Shown here: piece after piece, positions 18,201 through 26,481 of the stretch
Position numbering within the stretch: position 1 is the stretch's first letter
Layout of the letters: each line of letters starts with the position of its first letter
Assembly: GCF_000407485.1 (NCBI RefSeq)
Contig: NZ_ASWD01000001.1
Coordinates: forward strand, 558,001-622,000
DNA length: 64,000 nt
Direction: 5' to 3'
From: Enterococcus pallens ATCC BAA-351
Lineage (GTDB): Bacteria > Bacillota > Bacilli > Lactobacillales > Enterococcaceae
The notes under the pieces: generated by a model
What the model was told of the DNA's origin: nothing
Databases searched by the model: none
What the model saw: the letters and a program-made list of their open reading frames with translations, nothing else
Position numbers and translations under genes: made by a program

Positions 18201-19794
18201 CATCATTCTGTTGATTTGGTGTCCCTAATGCTGTTACCGAATCAGGCATTTCAATTGTATTGGCGGTCTGAAATTCCTCACTTACTCCTGTAGTTTTTGG
18301 ATTACCATAATAGTCATATAAAGTTACTTCTCCCCTATAACGAGTACCTGGTAGAAGATCACCTGCAGTTATGCCATAATAGTTCCCTCCTGTGCCATAC
18401 CCATGATTTATAGGGTAGGTTTTCGGACTGGGCCCACCCTTAATTGTCAAGAGTCCTTGACTAGGTGCCTGCCTAATATCTCCAGTGTAAGTTCCATTAT
18501 TCATGGTTATACTGTTATGTGTAGGATTCTTAAATGTAGGTATATTGACTCCCAAAGATTCTGGTATTCCCGTATGAAATTCAAACCTTGCAACAGGATC
18601 TCCTGCACCATGAACTGGCGGTTGGACTCTAGCTGCTCTCCATTCCGCAGGGATAGCGGGATTATTACTATCAAAATACCATCTTTTAAAAACCCATGCA
18701 TAATAATGTGTATTAGGAGTCAATCCCGTCATATTCCCACTATTCCCACCACCTGCACTTTGAACCTTGGTACCATCAGATGTAACTGTAATAGAGGCAG
18801 CCTTTCCATCTGACCAGAATCGGTCATAAACAGCCCCGTCTATCCAGGTTTTTCCTGCAACAGGTGGGGATAGAAGGCTAATAACATCTTCGAGATAATT
18901 TTGATTGGTGTTCCAAACAACAATCCATTGTTCATTACTAGCATAATCAGCATAGTTAAATGAAAAAGATAATTTGGCAGTCTTTTTCTGTACAGCGATT
19001 TTTACAAAATCTCCGTTGAGAATATTCTTATATTCACTATCTTCTCCAGGCGTTAGCGCAAGCGTTCCAATTCCATTAAAAGGTTGTATACCTAATTGAT
19101 TACTTGCTTGATTTCCATAGAGTTTGGGCAGTGTTGCCTTCACCTCATTCTCATCATTTTTCTCTTCAACCTCACCCACCACAAACATCCCTTTATGATG
19201 GTTTACTCGCACCAAGTGATCTTCTTGGTATTCCTGAATGTCATATTCAGCAATCAAACGATAGTTCCCAGCTTTTACTTCATCTAAGCTTTTCGAAAAA
19301 TCAAATGCATATTTTTCTGCTTGGATAGCTAATGAATTACCTTCGATTTCGAACGGATAAATGTCTTCCCAAGAATCATTCGATTCACTGTATTGCAAAA
19401 CGAGTTTGGTTAAATGAGTTTCTGTACGATGATTTTCTTGCTGCTCAATTCCGGCAAGAATTTCTCCTTCAAACGTTACTTCATTTGTTAGATTTTTCTC
19501 AGTTAAATGAACTGCGGGTTGAGCAGAAGATTCCTGATACTCAGCGCTTAATTCATTTTCGCCATAATTAGATTCAACATCAACGTATTCTGGCTCTGTT
19601 ACCTGATCTTCCCTAGCAGGAATTTCTTCGGGAACCACCTCAGGAGATTCTACATTACTTGTATCTGCCGTTGAACTTTCCACCATTGAAGAATCCACTG
19701 TCGTAGCTACTGCCAAAAGTGGAGAGACGCCGTGCAGAAGGATAATGCTGGTCATGAGCACCACTGATATTCTTCTTTTATTAAACAGTTTCAC
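15280..19794 (-). CDS. Large WxL-domain surface protein with tandem repeats
   Basis: A 1504-residue secreted protein. A signal peptide (about residues 1-30) is followed by an acidic Ser/Thr/Glu stretch, several repeats of about 225 residues each holding fibronectin-III-like modules (GTRYRG-V-LYDYYGN and YWVRCRVKNQS recur), and a C-terminal WxL domain from about residue 1330. That domain ends in GKTYEGKITWTLDDTL, with WSL near residue 1385. WxL domains hold proteins non-covalently on peptidoglycan. The start is GTG at 19794, with GGAGG 9 bases upstream, overlapping the previous gene by 14 bases. It probably acts in adhesion or substrate binding. Confidence 0.9.
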   Translation of the reverse strand: MKLFNKRRISVVLMTSIILLHGVSPLLAVATTVDSSMVESSTADTSNVESPEVVPEEIPAREDQVTEPEYVDVESNYGENELSAEYQESSAQPAVHLTEKNLTNEVTFEGEILAGIEQQENHRTETHLTKLVLQYSESNDSWEDIYPFEIEGNSLAIQAEKYAFDFSKSLDEVKAGNYRLIAEYDIQEYQEDHLVRVNHHKGMFVVGEVEEKNDENEVKATLPKLYGNQASNQLGIQPFNGIGTLALTPGEDSEYKNILNGDFVKIAVQKKTAKLSFSFNYADYASNEQWIVVWNTNQNYLEDVISLLSPPVAGKTWIDGAVYDRFWSDGKAASITVTSDGTKVQSAGGGNSGNMTGLTPNTHYYAWVFKRWYFDSNNPAIPAEWRAARVQPPVHGAGDPVARFEFHTGIPESLGVNIPTFKNPTHNSITMNNGTYTGDIRQAPSQGLLTIKGGPSPKTYPINHGYGTGGNYYGITAGDLLPGTRYRGEVTLYDYYGNPKTTGVSEEFQTANTIEMPDSVTALGTPNQQNDATASISVRYGATPGVNGSHPRQTWDDVEVEISKTGPTTGFYKLTSSTAEGRISGTPTVDQTTPKVSFTIAGLTNRRTYWVRCRVKNQSNVWSQYPTNGREFTTKAVNLGVATPTFKNPTHNSITMNNGTYTGDIRQAPSQGLLTIKGGPSPKTYPINHGYGTGGNYYGITAGDLLPGTRYRGEVTLYDYYGNPKTTGVSEEFQTANTIEMPDPVTALGTPNQQNDATASISVRYGATPGVNGSHPRQTWDDVEVEISKTGPTTGFYKLTSSTAEGRISGTPTVDQTTPKVSFTIVGLTNRRTYWVRCRVKNQSNVWSQYPTEGRGFTTKCIPLNIPPPTFDTDTITSHSITFEDGDYTGDITTTPNQGILTVTDGLTPIEYTLNHQTIYNGTYFGRVADNLQPGTRYRGNVTLTDYDGNTKASSLSEEFQTANTVETPHLFTLGDPPELGNEATVTLTARYGAADGSKGAHPEDYTWDSANNSWKNVQVEISKTGDETGFNRITDGTPEGRISHLEPPVVDTINKTVTFKVSKLAIKQDYWIRCQVRNQSGKWSGYPTKGKYIRTPGLKLTLNAPKFKQDTATDTSIDMEGQQYFGDITQFNGGGIVTVTPNNGGILENKVTNLMHMQNQGNSWNPQFYGSVTIGNLEPGTQYKGKVSIKDSIEEYRHSPWGGKDGIDTFFYTKNRVMALSEPMQETPTSINGAVATFTAGYKAADSNPAYVPAHPTKVKVYLSTDDNSFDEITTSSLGPRLVADNNIDTLNKLTTFRLEGLQENTVYFVKYSVVNDGGESAKSTSYRFETLSRPDGLYINESAADFNFGTVGFSSSNSTHPLEDTSGNETAVDFENININSNWSLSAKLSELKVEGETHLKLVGSSITMNNQLERSTDGGTTWTSADSTKFASGLNTTGPITLMADGSTSVELFKTTDISYGQSRFKNKIPLSSVSLFIPGNQGMKGKTYEGKITWTLDDTL
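17241..18540. repeat. Two near-identical 625-bp tandem copies inside the WxL gene
   Basis: Positions 17241-17865 and 17916-18540 are offset by exactly 675 bases and differ at only about three places by eye (for example GGATCAGG against GAATCAGG). They encode residues about 418-626 and 643-851. The offset is a multiple of three, so copy number can change without a frameshift. A third, diverged unit follows. Confidence 0.9.
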
Positions 19795-20122
19795 GTTGAC
19801 GTCCCTCCTTTGATTTCCCTAAAATCATACATAGAACAAACACAAACAATGATAAGTAGCCCAGTAAGGTTAAACTACGGTTGCATTGATCACCAGTGGT
19901 TGGCAATCGTTTTCCTGTGTCTGCTAGCGTACCTGTATATCCACTTGTATTAGCTAATGGTGTTCGGATTAATGAGACACCATCATCTGGTGGTGTTAGT
20001 GGAGCAGTGGTTGGCTCGCTAAAGGTAATCGAGACTTGGGTTACTGCTTCTGCATTTGCTTTTATCATTGAAACATTTAGTGACAGTATAACTGCCAATA
20101 AAAAGAGCACTTTTTTACGCAT
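19781..20122 (-). CDS. Small LPxTG cell-wall anchored protein
   Basis: A 113-residue protein with a signal peptide (about residues 1-24), a short Thr/Pro-rich exposed part, the sortase motif LPTTGD near residue 75, a hydrophobic helix and a basic tail (GKSKEGRQRE). Sortase A would link it to peptidoglycan. Such small anchors are common members of WxL gene clusters. AAGGTGA precedes the ATG. Confidence 0.87.
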   Translation of the reverse strand: MRKKVLFLLAVILSLNVSMIKANAEAVTQVSITFSEPTTAPLTPPDDGVSLIRTPLANTSGYTGTLADTGKRLPTTGDQCNRSLTLLGYLSLFVFVLCMILGKSKEGRQRETV

Positions 20123-20212
20123 AAGTCACCTTGCATGTTAGATTTGACACCCTATCAATGTATTTATTTCTCGCCATTCATTTATTTAGTGGTGTCAACT
20201 GTGCTTCCTTTC

Positions 20213-21334
20213 TCACTCCTCCTTTGTCCATTTTTTGCGACGGACATAGAGGCTGCCAATATTGGCGAGTGTTGTGGTACCTATAAGTAGAACCACAATC
20301 GGTACCCAACTTGGATACGTAATGGTGTAGGTCGCTTCTTCATTAATCTTCTTCGCTTCCTTCTCACCAATCGTAAATTCTTCTTCCCACGACCAAGTAT
20401 TTTCACCTGAATCAGCTTTGATGGACAAAACATACGTACCAGCTTCAATGGGATCAAGTCCCCAGTTAGTCGCGAAGTCAAATTGAGAGTTTGGAGCCAT
20501 ACGCATATCATTAGTTGTTCGTTTTCTCAGGACTTCTTTGTCACCTTTTTTACGCAGTTTTGTTTCAACCGTTAAGCTGTCTAAAATTTTTGGTTCAGGA
20601 TTTTGCAGGCGAGCTTGAATCACCCGCTTGCCTTGGTGAACCGTGGGCTTGACTTGTAGTAAGTTAAGGGAGCTGCCGTCTGAATAGTCTACTTCTTCCT
20701 CTTCGGTAATCACTAAGCCTAAACGATACCCATAATTTGAACTCAAACCTTTTTGTTGTTCCTCTGTATCTTCTGCATTCATGACAACAATAGCAGCAAC
20801 CTTCACACCATCAAAGCTTTCCTTTGGTGGCTTAACAGTGATGATTATCTCTTTTTCTTCCTTGTTCTTTACAGAAACAGTTTCTTCTGACACAGAAGTG
20901 ATCTCTTCCATTGAATTCTTTAATGATTCATCTCGTTGATATTCTGCTCCATCGTAATCGATCTCGCCATTTTGATTCGTGAAGGCGTCTCTTATTTTGA
21001 TAGTAACTTTTCGTTCTTCTTCACTCGTGCTTTTGATCTTTAAGGTTAACTGCTGCTCTTGACCTGGTAGCACTTTTACGAAGAAAAAACCTTTTGATTC
21101 ATCAACTTGCGTATCTGTCTTCACTGCTTCGACCGTGAATCCTACTTCCATTCCTTTGTTTTGCTCATTTGAAGGCTCAGGAACTTGTTTTTTACCAATC
21201 TGAGGTTCCTGACTGGTTTCTGATTCATCTCCGTGGACCATCTCAGCAGAAAATAGCATCGAAAGAATAAGCGAAAGAAGTAAACAATTTATAATGAAAA
21301 GATTTTTGACATTGCGTTTGCTTAATCGATTCAT
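20213..21334 (-). CDS. WxL-interacting protein (DUF916 and DUF3324)
   Basis: A 373-residue membrane-anchored protein with a signal sequence (about residues 10-35), an N-terminal DUF916 beta domain (about 60-180, containing GFFFVKVLPGQEQQLTLKI), a DUF3324 domain (about 190-320, containing VIQARLQNPEPKILDSLTVE) and a C-terminal transmembrane helix followed by RRKKW. Family members bind WxL proteins and peptidoglycan. It lies between the two WxL genes, as expected for such a complex. Confidence 0.9.
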   Translation of the reverse strand: MNRLSKRNVKNLFIINCLLLSLILSMLFSAEMVHGDESETSQEPQIGKKQVPEPSNEQNKGMEVGFTVEAVKTDTQVDESKGFFFVKVLPGQEQQLTLKIKSTSEEERKVTIKIRDAFTNQNGEIDYDGAEYQRDESLKNSMEEITSVSEETVSVKNKEEKEIIITVKPPKESFDGVKVAAIVVMNAEDTEEQQKGLSSNYGYRLGLVITEEEEVDYSDGSSLNLLQVKPTVHQGKRVIQARLQNPEPKILDSLTVETKLRKKGDKEVLRKRTTNDMRMAPNSQFDFATNWGLDPIEAGTYVLSIKADSGENTWSWEEEFTIGEKEAKKINEEATYTITYPSWVPIVVLLIGTTTLANIGSLYVRRKKWTKEE

Positions 21335-21352
21335 AACTAGGCTCCTTAACTA

Positions 21353-21388
21353 AATCAAGAGAAGAGAATGAATCCCCTTCTCTTGATT
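21353..21388 (-). terminator. Hairpin between the short WxL gene and the WxLIP gene
   Basis: AATCAAGAGAAG pairs with CTTCTCTTGATT, a 12-bp perfect stem. No real U tract follows, so it may act as a leaky terminator or an RNA-processing/stability element that sets the ratio of WxL to downstream products. Confidence 0.55.
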
Positions 21389-21406
21389 GCAATCATGTTT
21401 AAATTT

Positions 21407-22063
21407 TTAAATAGTGTCACTTAATTCCCAAGTGATTTTACCTGCAAAAGTTTGTCCACCATGAGAATTTGAAGATGTCATGTTTAATCTTACTGTGTCA
21501 ATTGGAATCGCATACCCCTGATTAACAGTATTTGTTGAAGTAGCGATCGTTTGAGAACCACCACCTAATGGTAATGTTGCACTTGCAGATTGTGTAACAC
21601 CAGTACTCACACTACCTAAAGAAGCTGGATCTGCTGGCGTACCAATATTCACATCATAATCCAACACATTGCTAGTAGAAGTAAGAGTTATATTACCACT
21701 TGAAATTGTTTGTGAAGTTGTTGTACTTTGTAAAACAGACGCCGATGCGACTAATTTCCAATCTCCACCTGATGCACGATCATCATCTACCGCAACGTAA
21801 TCTGCTCCATTAGTAGTACCGTTATAAAACACTGGTGTACCGGGTGCACTTAAATTATTATTGCCGAAATCAATACCCGCTGGAACATACGCCAAAGCCA
21901 AGTTACCTGGATCTTCTCCGCCACCAGTATAAGGATTAAAACGTACTTGAACATCCGATTGAGCATTCACAGCCGCAAACCCCTGCACACTACCTAACGC
22001 AATCCCTCCTAACATTGACACGCTGGCTAGACCAACTAAAACCTTTCCTTTTAAATCCTTCAT
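21407..22063 (-). CDS. Short WxL-domain surface protein
   Basis: A 218-residue secreted protein that is almost entirely a WxL domain. It has a signal peptide (about residues 1-31), the first WxL motif in GGDWKLVAS near residue 100 and the C-terminal GKITWELSDTI. It should bind peptidoglycan and the neighbouring WxL-interacting protein. GGGGAG precedes the ATG. It is the first structural gene of the locus, 237 bases after the recombinase gene. Confidence 0.9.
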   Translation of the reverse strand: MKDLKGKVLVGLASVSMLGGIALGSVQGFAAVNAQSDVQVRFNPYTGGGEDPGNLALAYVPAGIDFGNNNLSAPGTPVFYNGTTNGADYVAVDDDRASGGDWKLVASASVLQSTTTSQTISSGNITLTSTSNVLDYDVNIGTPADPASLGSVSTGVTQSASATLPLGGGSQTIATSTNTVNQGYAIPIDTVRLNMTSSNSHGGQTFAGKITWELSDTI

Positions 22064-22154
22064 TGTTCTTTCTCCCCTTTTTCTTTCTATATTCTAAAAC
22101 AGAAGAAGTTCTTCTGGCTTAGCAAAATTATCCTAATCTGTTATAATTAATGAC

Positions 22155-22187
22155 AGGTACCCTTTAATGAATAGATAAAAGGGCACC
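22155..22187. terminator. Hairpin downstream of the integrase gene
   Basis: AGGT-CCCTTT pairs with AAAGGG-ACCT. It has no clear U run on either strand and may be a weak terminator between the integrase and the WxL operon. Confidence 0.35.
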
Positions 22188-22258
22188 TCAAATTTCCCGT
22201 TATTAACTAGAACAGGAAGACTAAACAACCATTGATTTATCAATAGGATTATCGATAA

Positions 22259-22277
22259 TTGACGGCTTTTTGACGGC
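22259..22277 (+). repeat. Paired TTGACGGC direct repeats left of the integrase gene
   Basis: Two TTGACGGC copies (22259-22266 and 22270-22277) are spaced by 11 bases, one helical turn, just past the integrase stop codon. A similar pair lies at 23415-23434 on the other side. They are candidate recombinase arm sites or attachment-site remnants. Confidence 0.45.
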
Positions 22278-22300
22278 GAAGAAGATTTTTTCAGGTGTAA

Positions 22301-23398
22301 CTAGACACCGATCTCAAGCTGTTGAATGGCCTTTCTTTTTTCACTTAGAAAAGAATTGGTGTAAATATCTAAGGTCAGCTTTACCGAGCTGTGCCCCATT
22401 AATGCACTCATAGTGGTGATGTTGACACCTGCCTCCATACAGCGGGTTGCAAAGGTATGGCGCAGCGCGTGAAAGGGCAAATCTTGGACATTACTTTGTT
22501 TTTTTATTTGCTCAAAACGGTAGCGAATGGTTCGTTGATCCAGTGGTTGTCCTTCTTTTCCCTCAAAGATGAACGTGCTCTGACTTTCTTGCTTTAATTC
22601 CTTAAGTAGCGTAGTCAGTCTCTTGGTCATTGGAATGATCCGTTGGCTGGCCTCAGTTTTGGGTGAATCAATTCTTAGCTCGGTTTTGTCTCCGATCTTG
22701 ACACGTTGAGAGGTTTGTTGAACGGTAATCGCGGCATTTCGCCAGTCGATATTTCGCCATTGCAGACCGAGAATTTCACCAATACGCATGCCTGTATCTA
22801 AGGCTAAAAGAATCGGCAGGTTCTTTTGATTGGTACATTGCTCTTCGATCCGCCGTTGATCGTCTCGGGAAAAGGCTTGGACTTCGCTCTTAGTCTGTCG
22901 AGGCAGCAGTGTGTGCTGCGTTGGATCTTTGTGTAGATGTCCTTGTGCTACTGCATCCTTCATAGCTTGTCTGAAAACGCGAAAGACCGTGTGAATAGAA
23001 TTGATCTTCAAACGATTCTGCAATGAATCCAGCCATTGTTGAACGGCTGCTTCTGAAAGCTCCGAAAGCTTCATCTCTGAAAAGAAAGGAAATGCATGGT
23101 TTTGCAGTTTGCTTTCGTAACTTTGATAGGTGGCAGGCTTCAATTGCTCCTGCTTTTTTTCCAACCAAGTAAGCAGCCACATATTCACTGGCTGGACTGA
23201 GTTGTGATGTTTGCCAAAGGTTGAATAGAACTCGCGGTGAGCCATTTTGCGTTCAAACAATAGGCGCTTGGCTTCTTTGAACTTACGGTGGTAGACATAT
23301 CCATAGACAATTTTCCCATTGGCTCTACGGTCACGGATGTATCTTCCCTCCCAGCGGCCATCCTGTCGTTTGTATAAATTGTCTCCTGTTCTTGCCAT
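22301..23398 (-). CDS. Tyrosine recombinase/integrase, Tn916-Int-like
   Basis: A 365-residue protein with an N-terminal arm-binding-like domain (RWEGRYIRDRR...GYVYHRKFKEAKR), a SAM-like core-binding domain (about residues 70-160) and a catalytic domain. Catalytic residues are present: Arg in DTGMRIGEILGL, Lys in SPKTEASQR, HALRHTFATR, GHSS and the nucleophile Tyr in LDIYTNSF. It appears active. No other mobile-element gene (excisionase, replication, capsid) is adjacent, and it heads the WxL cluster. Confidence 0.9.
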   Translation of the reverse strand: MARTGDNLYKRQDGRWEGRYIRDRRANGKIVYGYVYHRKFKEAKRLLFERKMAHREFYSTFGKHHNSVQPVNMWLLTWLEKKQEQLKPATYQSYESKLQNHAFPFFSEMKLSELSEAAVQQWLDSLQNRLKINSIHTVFRVFRQAMKDAVAQGHLHKDPTQHTLLPRQTKSEVQAFSRDDQRRIEEQCTNQKNLPILLALDTGMRIGEILGLQWRNIDWRNAAITVQQTSQRVKIGDKTELRIDSPKTEASQRIIPMTKRLTTLLKELKQESQSTFIFEGKEGQPLDQRTIRYRFEQIKKQSNVQDLPFHALRHTFATRCMEAGVNITTMSALMGHSSVKLTLDIYTNSFLSEKRKAIQQLEIGV

Positions 23399-24021
23399 GA
23401 TAAATCCTTCCTTTCTGACGGCGAAATTGACGGTTGCATTTTCCTGTTAGGAAAGCATTAATAGTGGAATGATTTCATCAGATAAACTAACTTCCAATGG
23501 TTAAAAACCATGTTTTTAACTACATTTATCTCAATTCAATCGCTATAAATCCATTTTATTTAATTTTTTTCGAAATAATCATTGATTTATCCTTCCTAAG
23601 AAGTTAAAATAATTGTTGAAGTTAACTGATTCACCTCATAACGTGTTTTTAGGCATCACCTCTAGTGTTTATCGTCATATTTGGCGTTTTAATGATCAGA
23701 ATCTTCCTGTTCTAGTTAATAATAGGAAGCCTTTCATTAAGAAGGACGACTCATTTCTTGCTATTAATTTAGCATCCAATGAGTTGTTTTTTTGATTATT
23801 GTCAATTTTAACACCTTTAAATGTAAAAATTAACCTAAAAAAGATATTTACCCAACATGATAAGTTAGTTTTAATTTCAAAGTTAGGTTTTGAGTAACTT
23901 AAATCATCGCAGTTCAACTTTATTCAAAAAAACACATCAACTGTCTTGTACCGCCCCCAAAAAGTTAGACTTTTTTGGGGCACTACATTCAAGTTGGTGT
24001 GTTTTTGTAAGATAAAAATGA
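23399..24021. other. Intergenic stretch upstream of the integrase, no confident gene
   Basis: The 623 bases hold a pair of TGACGG repeats (23415-23434), a perfect 21-base palindrome GTTAAAAAC-CAT-GTTTTTAAC (23500-23520) that could be an integrase operator, AT-rich sequence with only weak reading frames, and two facing IS-end-like sequences (23947-23987). Confidence 0.5.
23947..23987. mobile_element. Possible solo terminal inverted repeats of an IS3-family element
   Basis: TGTACCGCCCCCAAAAAGTT on the plus strand and TGTAGTGCCCCAAAAAAGTC on the minus strand overlap head to head. Both resemble IS150-group ends (TGTA...CCC...TTAGAC). No transposase is present, so this would be a footprint. It also forms a hairpin downstream of the kinase gene, which is the alternative reading. 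Confidence 0.3.
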
Positions 24022-25338
24022 TTACTTTGCTTCTATTAAGTTTCCTTGATTGAGAATTGATTTTGATTCTTTTTCAAACAATGTCAGTTCCATGATAAAG
24101 GATTTCTCCTGCCAGGATTCGTTTAACTCGCCATCATATTTATTAACAATGTCCTGAATACAAGTTCGACCAAACCCATGATTATCCGTATCTACTTTTC
24201 TCGTTTCGAATGAGCGGTGCAATCCGTCAATTGTATTTTCGCAAATCAAGAATAGGCACCTTTTTCTGAAGCTTATTCGTAGAAAAATATGCTTTTGCTC
24301 CGGACAATAGTCGCAGGCTTCAATCGCATTATCTAATATATTTCCTAATAAGGAAGTTAAATCGTATTCATCAATTGCCAAATTTGGAGGAAGTTCCACC
24401 TGAAATTCACAGCTGACTCCTTTTTCTTCTGCTTGTCGATACTTATAACTTAGCAATGAATTAACTGACTGATTAGGTGTGAAATGAAGATGCTTCACCT
24501 TTGCAATTCCATCGAACCAATCCTTTAGCTGCTTACGGATTTGCGGATAATCTTCCTCATCTAAATAACCTTGCAGCCGCAGCATTTGATTCTTCATCTC
24601 ATGGCGCATCATGCGAATTTCCTGCTGGTAGTTCTCGACTTGTTGATAGTGCTCCAACATCATTTGCTGGTTTTGGGCTTGCATTTGATACCGGAGATTT
24701 TTTACCGCTGAATCCTCTGTTAATTTGGAGTAAGCGTAAAAGAGTCCCATTAAAAGTAAGATTAATACAAGAGAGAATATATTGGTTTCATAAAGCATCG
24801 TTATAGAGATATAAAGCCACGTAATAATAATGGCGATATGAATCAACAGTAAATTGGTTGGCAGCTTATGGAGTGGCTTTCTCTTACCTTTATACATCAC
24901 TAAGAAAAACAGCATAATCAATAAGTTAGACATTTCTCCAGAATGCCAATCTGTTTGATCCAGTAAAGTCGCTTCCTCAGGTGTCATCATAAGATTAACG
25001 ATCATCCAAAGTACTGACTCAGTGAACGTTCCTATATACACGTACAAGCTTGCAACAAAAAGCTTCTGATATCGTTTCCCTTGATAAAAGATTAAGTTTA
25101 CAAACTGATGAACAAAGGACAGCGTGTACAACAGAACGGTTCGCAATATTCCGGGTCCCAGAGGAAGTAACGCCATATTTATTTCCAAATAGAGCCAGGT
25201 ACTGATGATCATTGTCAACGCAATTGTTCCTAACTTCACTCCTGATTTTCTAGTTAGGAAGTAATTGTTTAGGAGGTAAAGATTTATCGAAGTTACTAAT
25301 ATAAAAACTGGCACTGAAAACAAAATATCCTTAAACAT
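24022..25338 (-). CDS. Sensor histidine kinase, AgrC/ComD type (GHKL ATPase)
   Basis: A 438-residue kinase with about six N-terminal transmembrane helices (residues 5-215), a coiled coil, the phospho-acceptor region MMRHEMKNQMLRLQGYL near residue 250, and a GHKL ATPase with LGNILDNAIEAC and HGFGRTCIQDIV. The ATG at 25338 follows GGGAGGTGAG and overlaps the regulator stop by 8 bases; the longer upstream reading is only overlap with that gene. No AgrB/AgrD-like peptide gene was found nearby, so its signal is unknown. Confidence 0.9.
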   Translation of the reverse strand: MFKDILFSVPVFILVTSINLYLLNNYFLTRKSGVKLGTIALTMIISTWLYLEINMALLPLGPGILRTVLLYTLSFVHQFVNLIFYQGKRYQKLFVASLYVYIGTFTESVLWMIVNLMMTPEEATLLDQTDWHSGEMSNLLIMLFFLVMYKGKRKPLHKLPTNLLLIHIAIIITWLYISITMLYETNIFSLVLILLLMGLFYAYSKLTEDSAVKNLRYQMQAQNQQMMLEHYQQVENYQQEIRMMRHEMKNQMLRLQGYLDEEDYPQIRKQLKDWFDGIAKVKHLHFTPNQSVNSLLSYKYRQAEEKGVSCEFQVELPPNLAIDEYDLTSLLGNILDNAIEACDYCPEQKHIFLRISFRKRCLFLICENTIDGLHRSFETRKVDTDNHGFGRTCIQDIVNKYDGELNESWQEKSFIMELTLFEKESKSILNQGNLIEAK

Positions 25339-26074
25339 ACTGCTCACCTCCCAAGTCCTGCTCCATTCCCTCATACTGAAGCAGATGCCTTCGATACATT
25401 TGGTGGAAGTGCCCATGATATTTCCTGCTGATAGCAAGCACTCGTCCACATTGCAGCAGTACGCGTTTATTTTCTACACGTTGTAAAAATTCCATATTCA
25501 CTAAATAGGATTTATGGATGCGTGCAAAAATACCCGTCTCAATCTTCTGCTCCACTTCATCTAAAGTATCATAGTATTCGTGTATGATCTGGTCTTGTGT
25601 GTGAATGCGAATCTTCCTGCCGGCACTTTCAAAATACTCAATTTGCGAAACAAATAAACTGTAAAATTGCTTGCGGCTAACAAAGCGGAACAACAGCCTC
25701 TTTTTAGAAAAGAATCGTTCGGCAGAAAACAACACCTCTGTTGCTTTGTGAACATCCAACGGCTTCACTAAATAATGGAAAGCTCTCACATCAAAGGCAT
25801 TTGGCATTTCCTCTTCATGATTTGTCACAAAAACCAGCAAAGCTTCAGTATCACGTTTTCGGATCAGCTTTGCCATCTGCAAACCATCTAAACCTGGCAT
25901 TTCAATATCCAACAAATACAGCTGAAAAAATGCCGGATTTTCCTCTAAATAGTGTAGCAGCCGTTCACTTGAATAGAACACCTCACATTCACAGCCCTGC
26001 TTAAACACTTCATTCACTAATTTCTCTAGCTTCTGACAGAAAATCGGATCATCATCACAAATTACGACATTCAT
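25331..26074 (-). CDS. LytTR-family response regulator, AgrA type
   Basis: A 247-residue regulator. The receiver shows DDDP near residues 7-10, the phospho-acceptor Asp in YLLDIEMPGLDG and the Lys in YLVKPL. The C-terminal LytTR domain (about 130-235) includes IEYFESAGRKIRIHT and ARIHKSYLVNMEFL. GGGGGAG precedes the ATG. It is the first gene of a two-gene operon with the kinase. Targets are unknown; they may include nearby surface genes. Confidence 0.9.
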   Translation of the reverse strand: MNVVICDDDPIFCQKLEKLVNEVFKQGCECEVFYSSERLLHYLEENPAFFQLYLLDIEMPGLDGLQMAKLIRKRDTEALLVFVTNHEEEMPNAFDVRAFHYLVKPLDVHKATEVLFSAERFFSKKRLLFRFVSRKQFYSLFVSQIEYFESAGRKIRIHTQDQIIHEYYDTLDEVEQKIETGIFARIHKSYLVNMEFLQRVENKRVLLQCGRVLAISRKYHGHFHQMYRRHLLQYEGMEQDLGGEQYV

Positions 26075-26481
26075 TATTATCTCCCCCTTACCCCATTAAT
26101 GTAATTTTATCACATGAAATAGTTCAGAAATATATTTTTCTTAACAAAATGAACTTTATTATTATATACATCGAATATAAAAAGAATTATTTAGTAAATA
26201 AAACTTGTTAAAAGAGTAGGTTTTTGGTAAAATACTCAATTTTATAACTTAACGTGGGACTTTTAGCTGCGTTGACTGATTGTTTTTGTTGATGGCTTAA
26301 AAACTAACGATATATTTACAGCTCAACAAAAAAGAGGTATCAGACAAAAACTGTCCAATACCTCGAAAAATAGTTAATTATGTGTGATTTTTTTCTATTT
26401 GAAAAAATGTTTACAACATACTTTTCATTGTGAAAGCATAAAAAAACAGAATCACAGTCAGCTGCAATTCTGTCAGTTTCT
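26075..26481. other. Intergenic stretch with two minus-strand terminators
   Basis: Two minus-strand terminator hairpins are present: GAGGTAT...ATACCTC at 26326-26364 with a T6 tail, and CAGAATT...ATTCTG at 26440-26473 with a T7 tail. The latter ends the permease operon. The remaining AT-rich sequence should hold the two-component promoter; no gene is supported. Confidence 0.6.

Noticed and set aside
15280-18540. Tandem repeats read as a CRISPR array
   Set aside because: The units are 675 bases long, in frame and protein-coding; no short repeat-spacer pattern exists anywhere in the window.
18403-19571. Plus-strand frames antisense to the large WxL gene
   Set aside because: These mirror the repetitive coding strand and lack start signals.
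23613-23917. Short frames on both strands upstream of the integrase
   Set aside because: Neither has a ribosome site or recognisable similarity, and they overlap each other.
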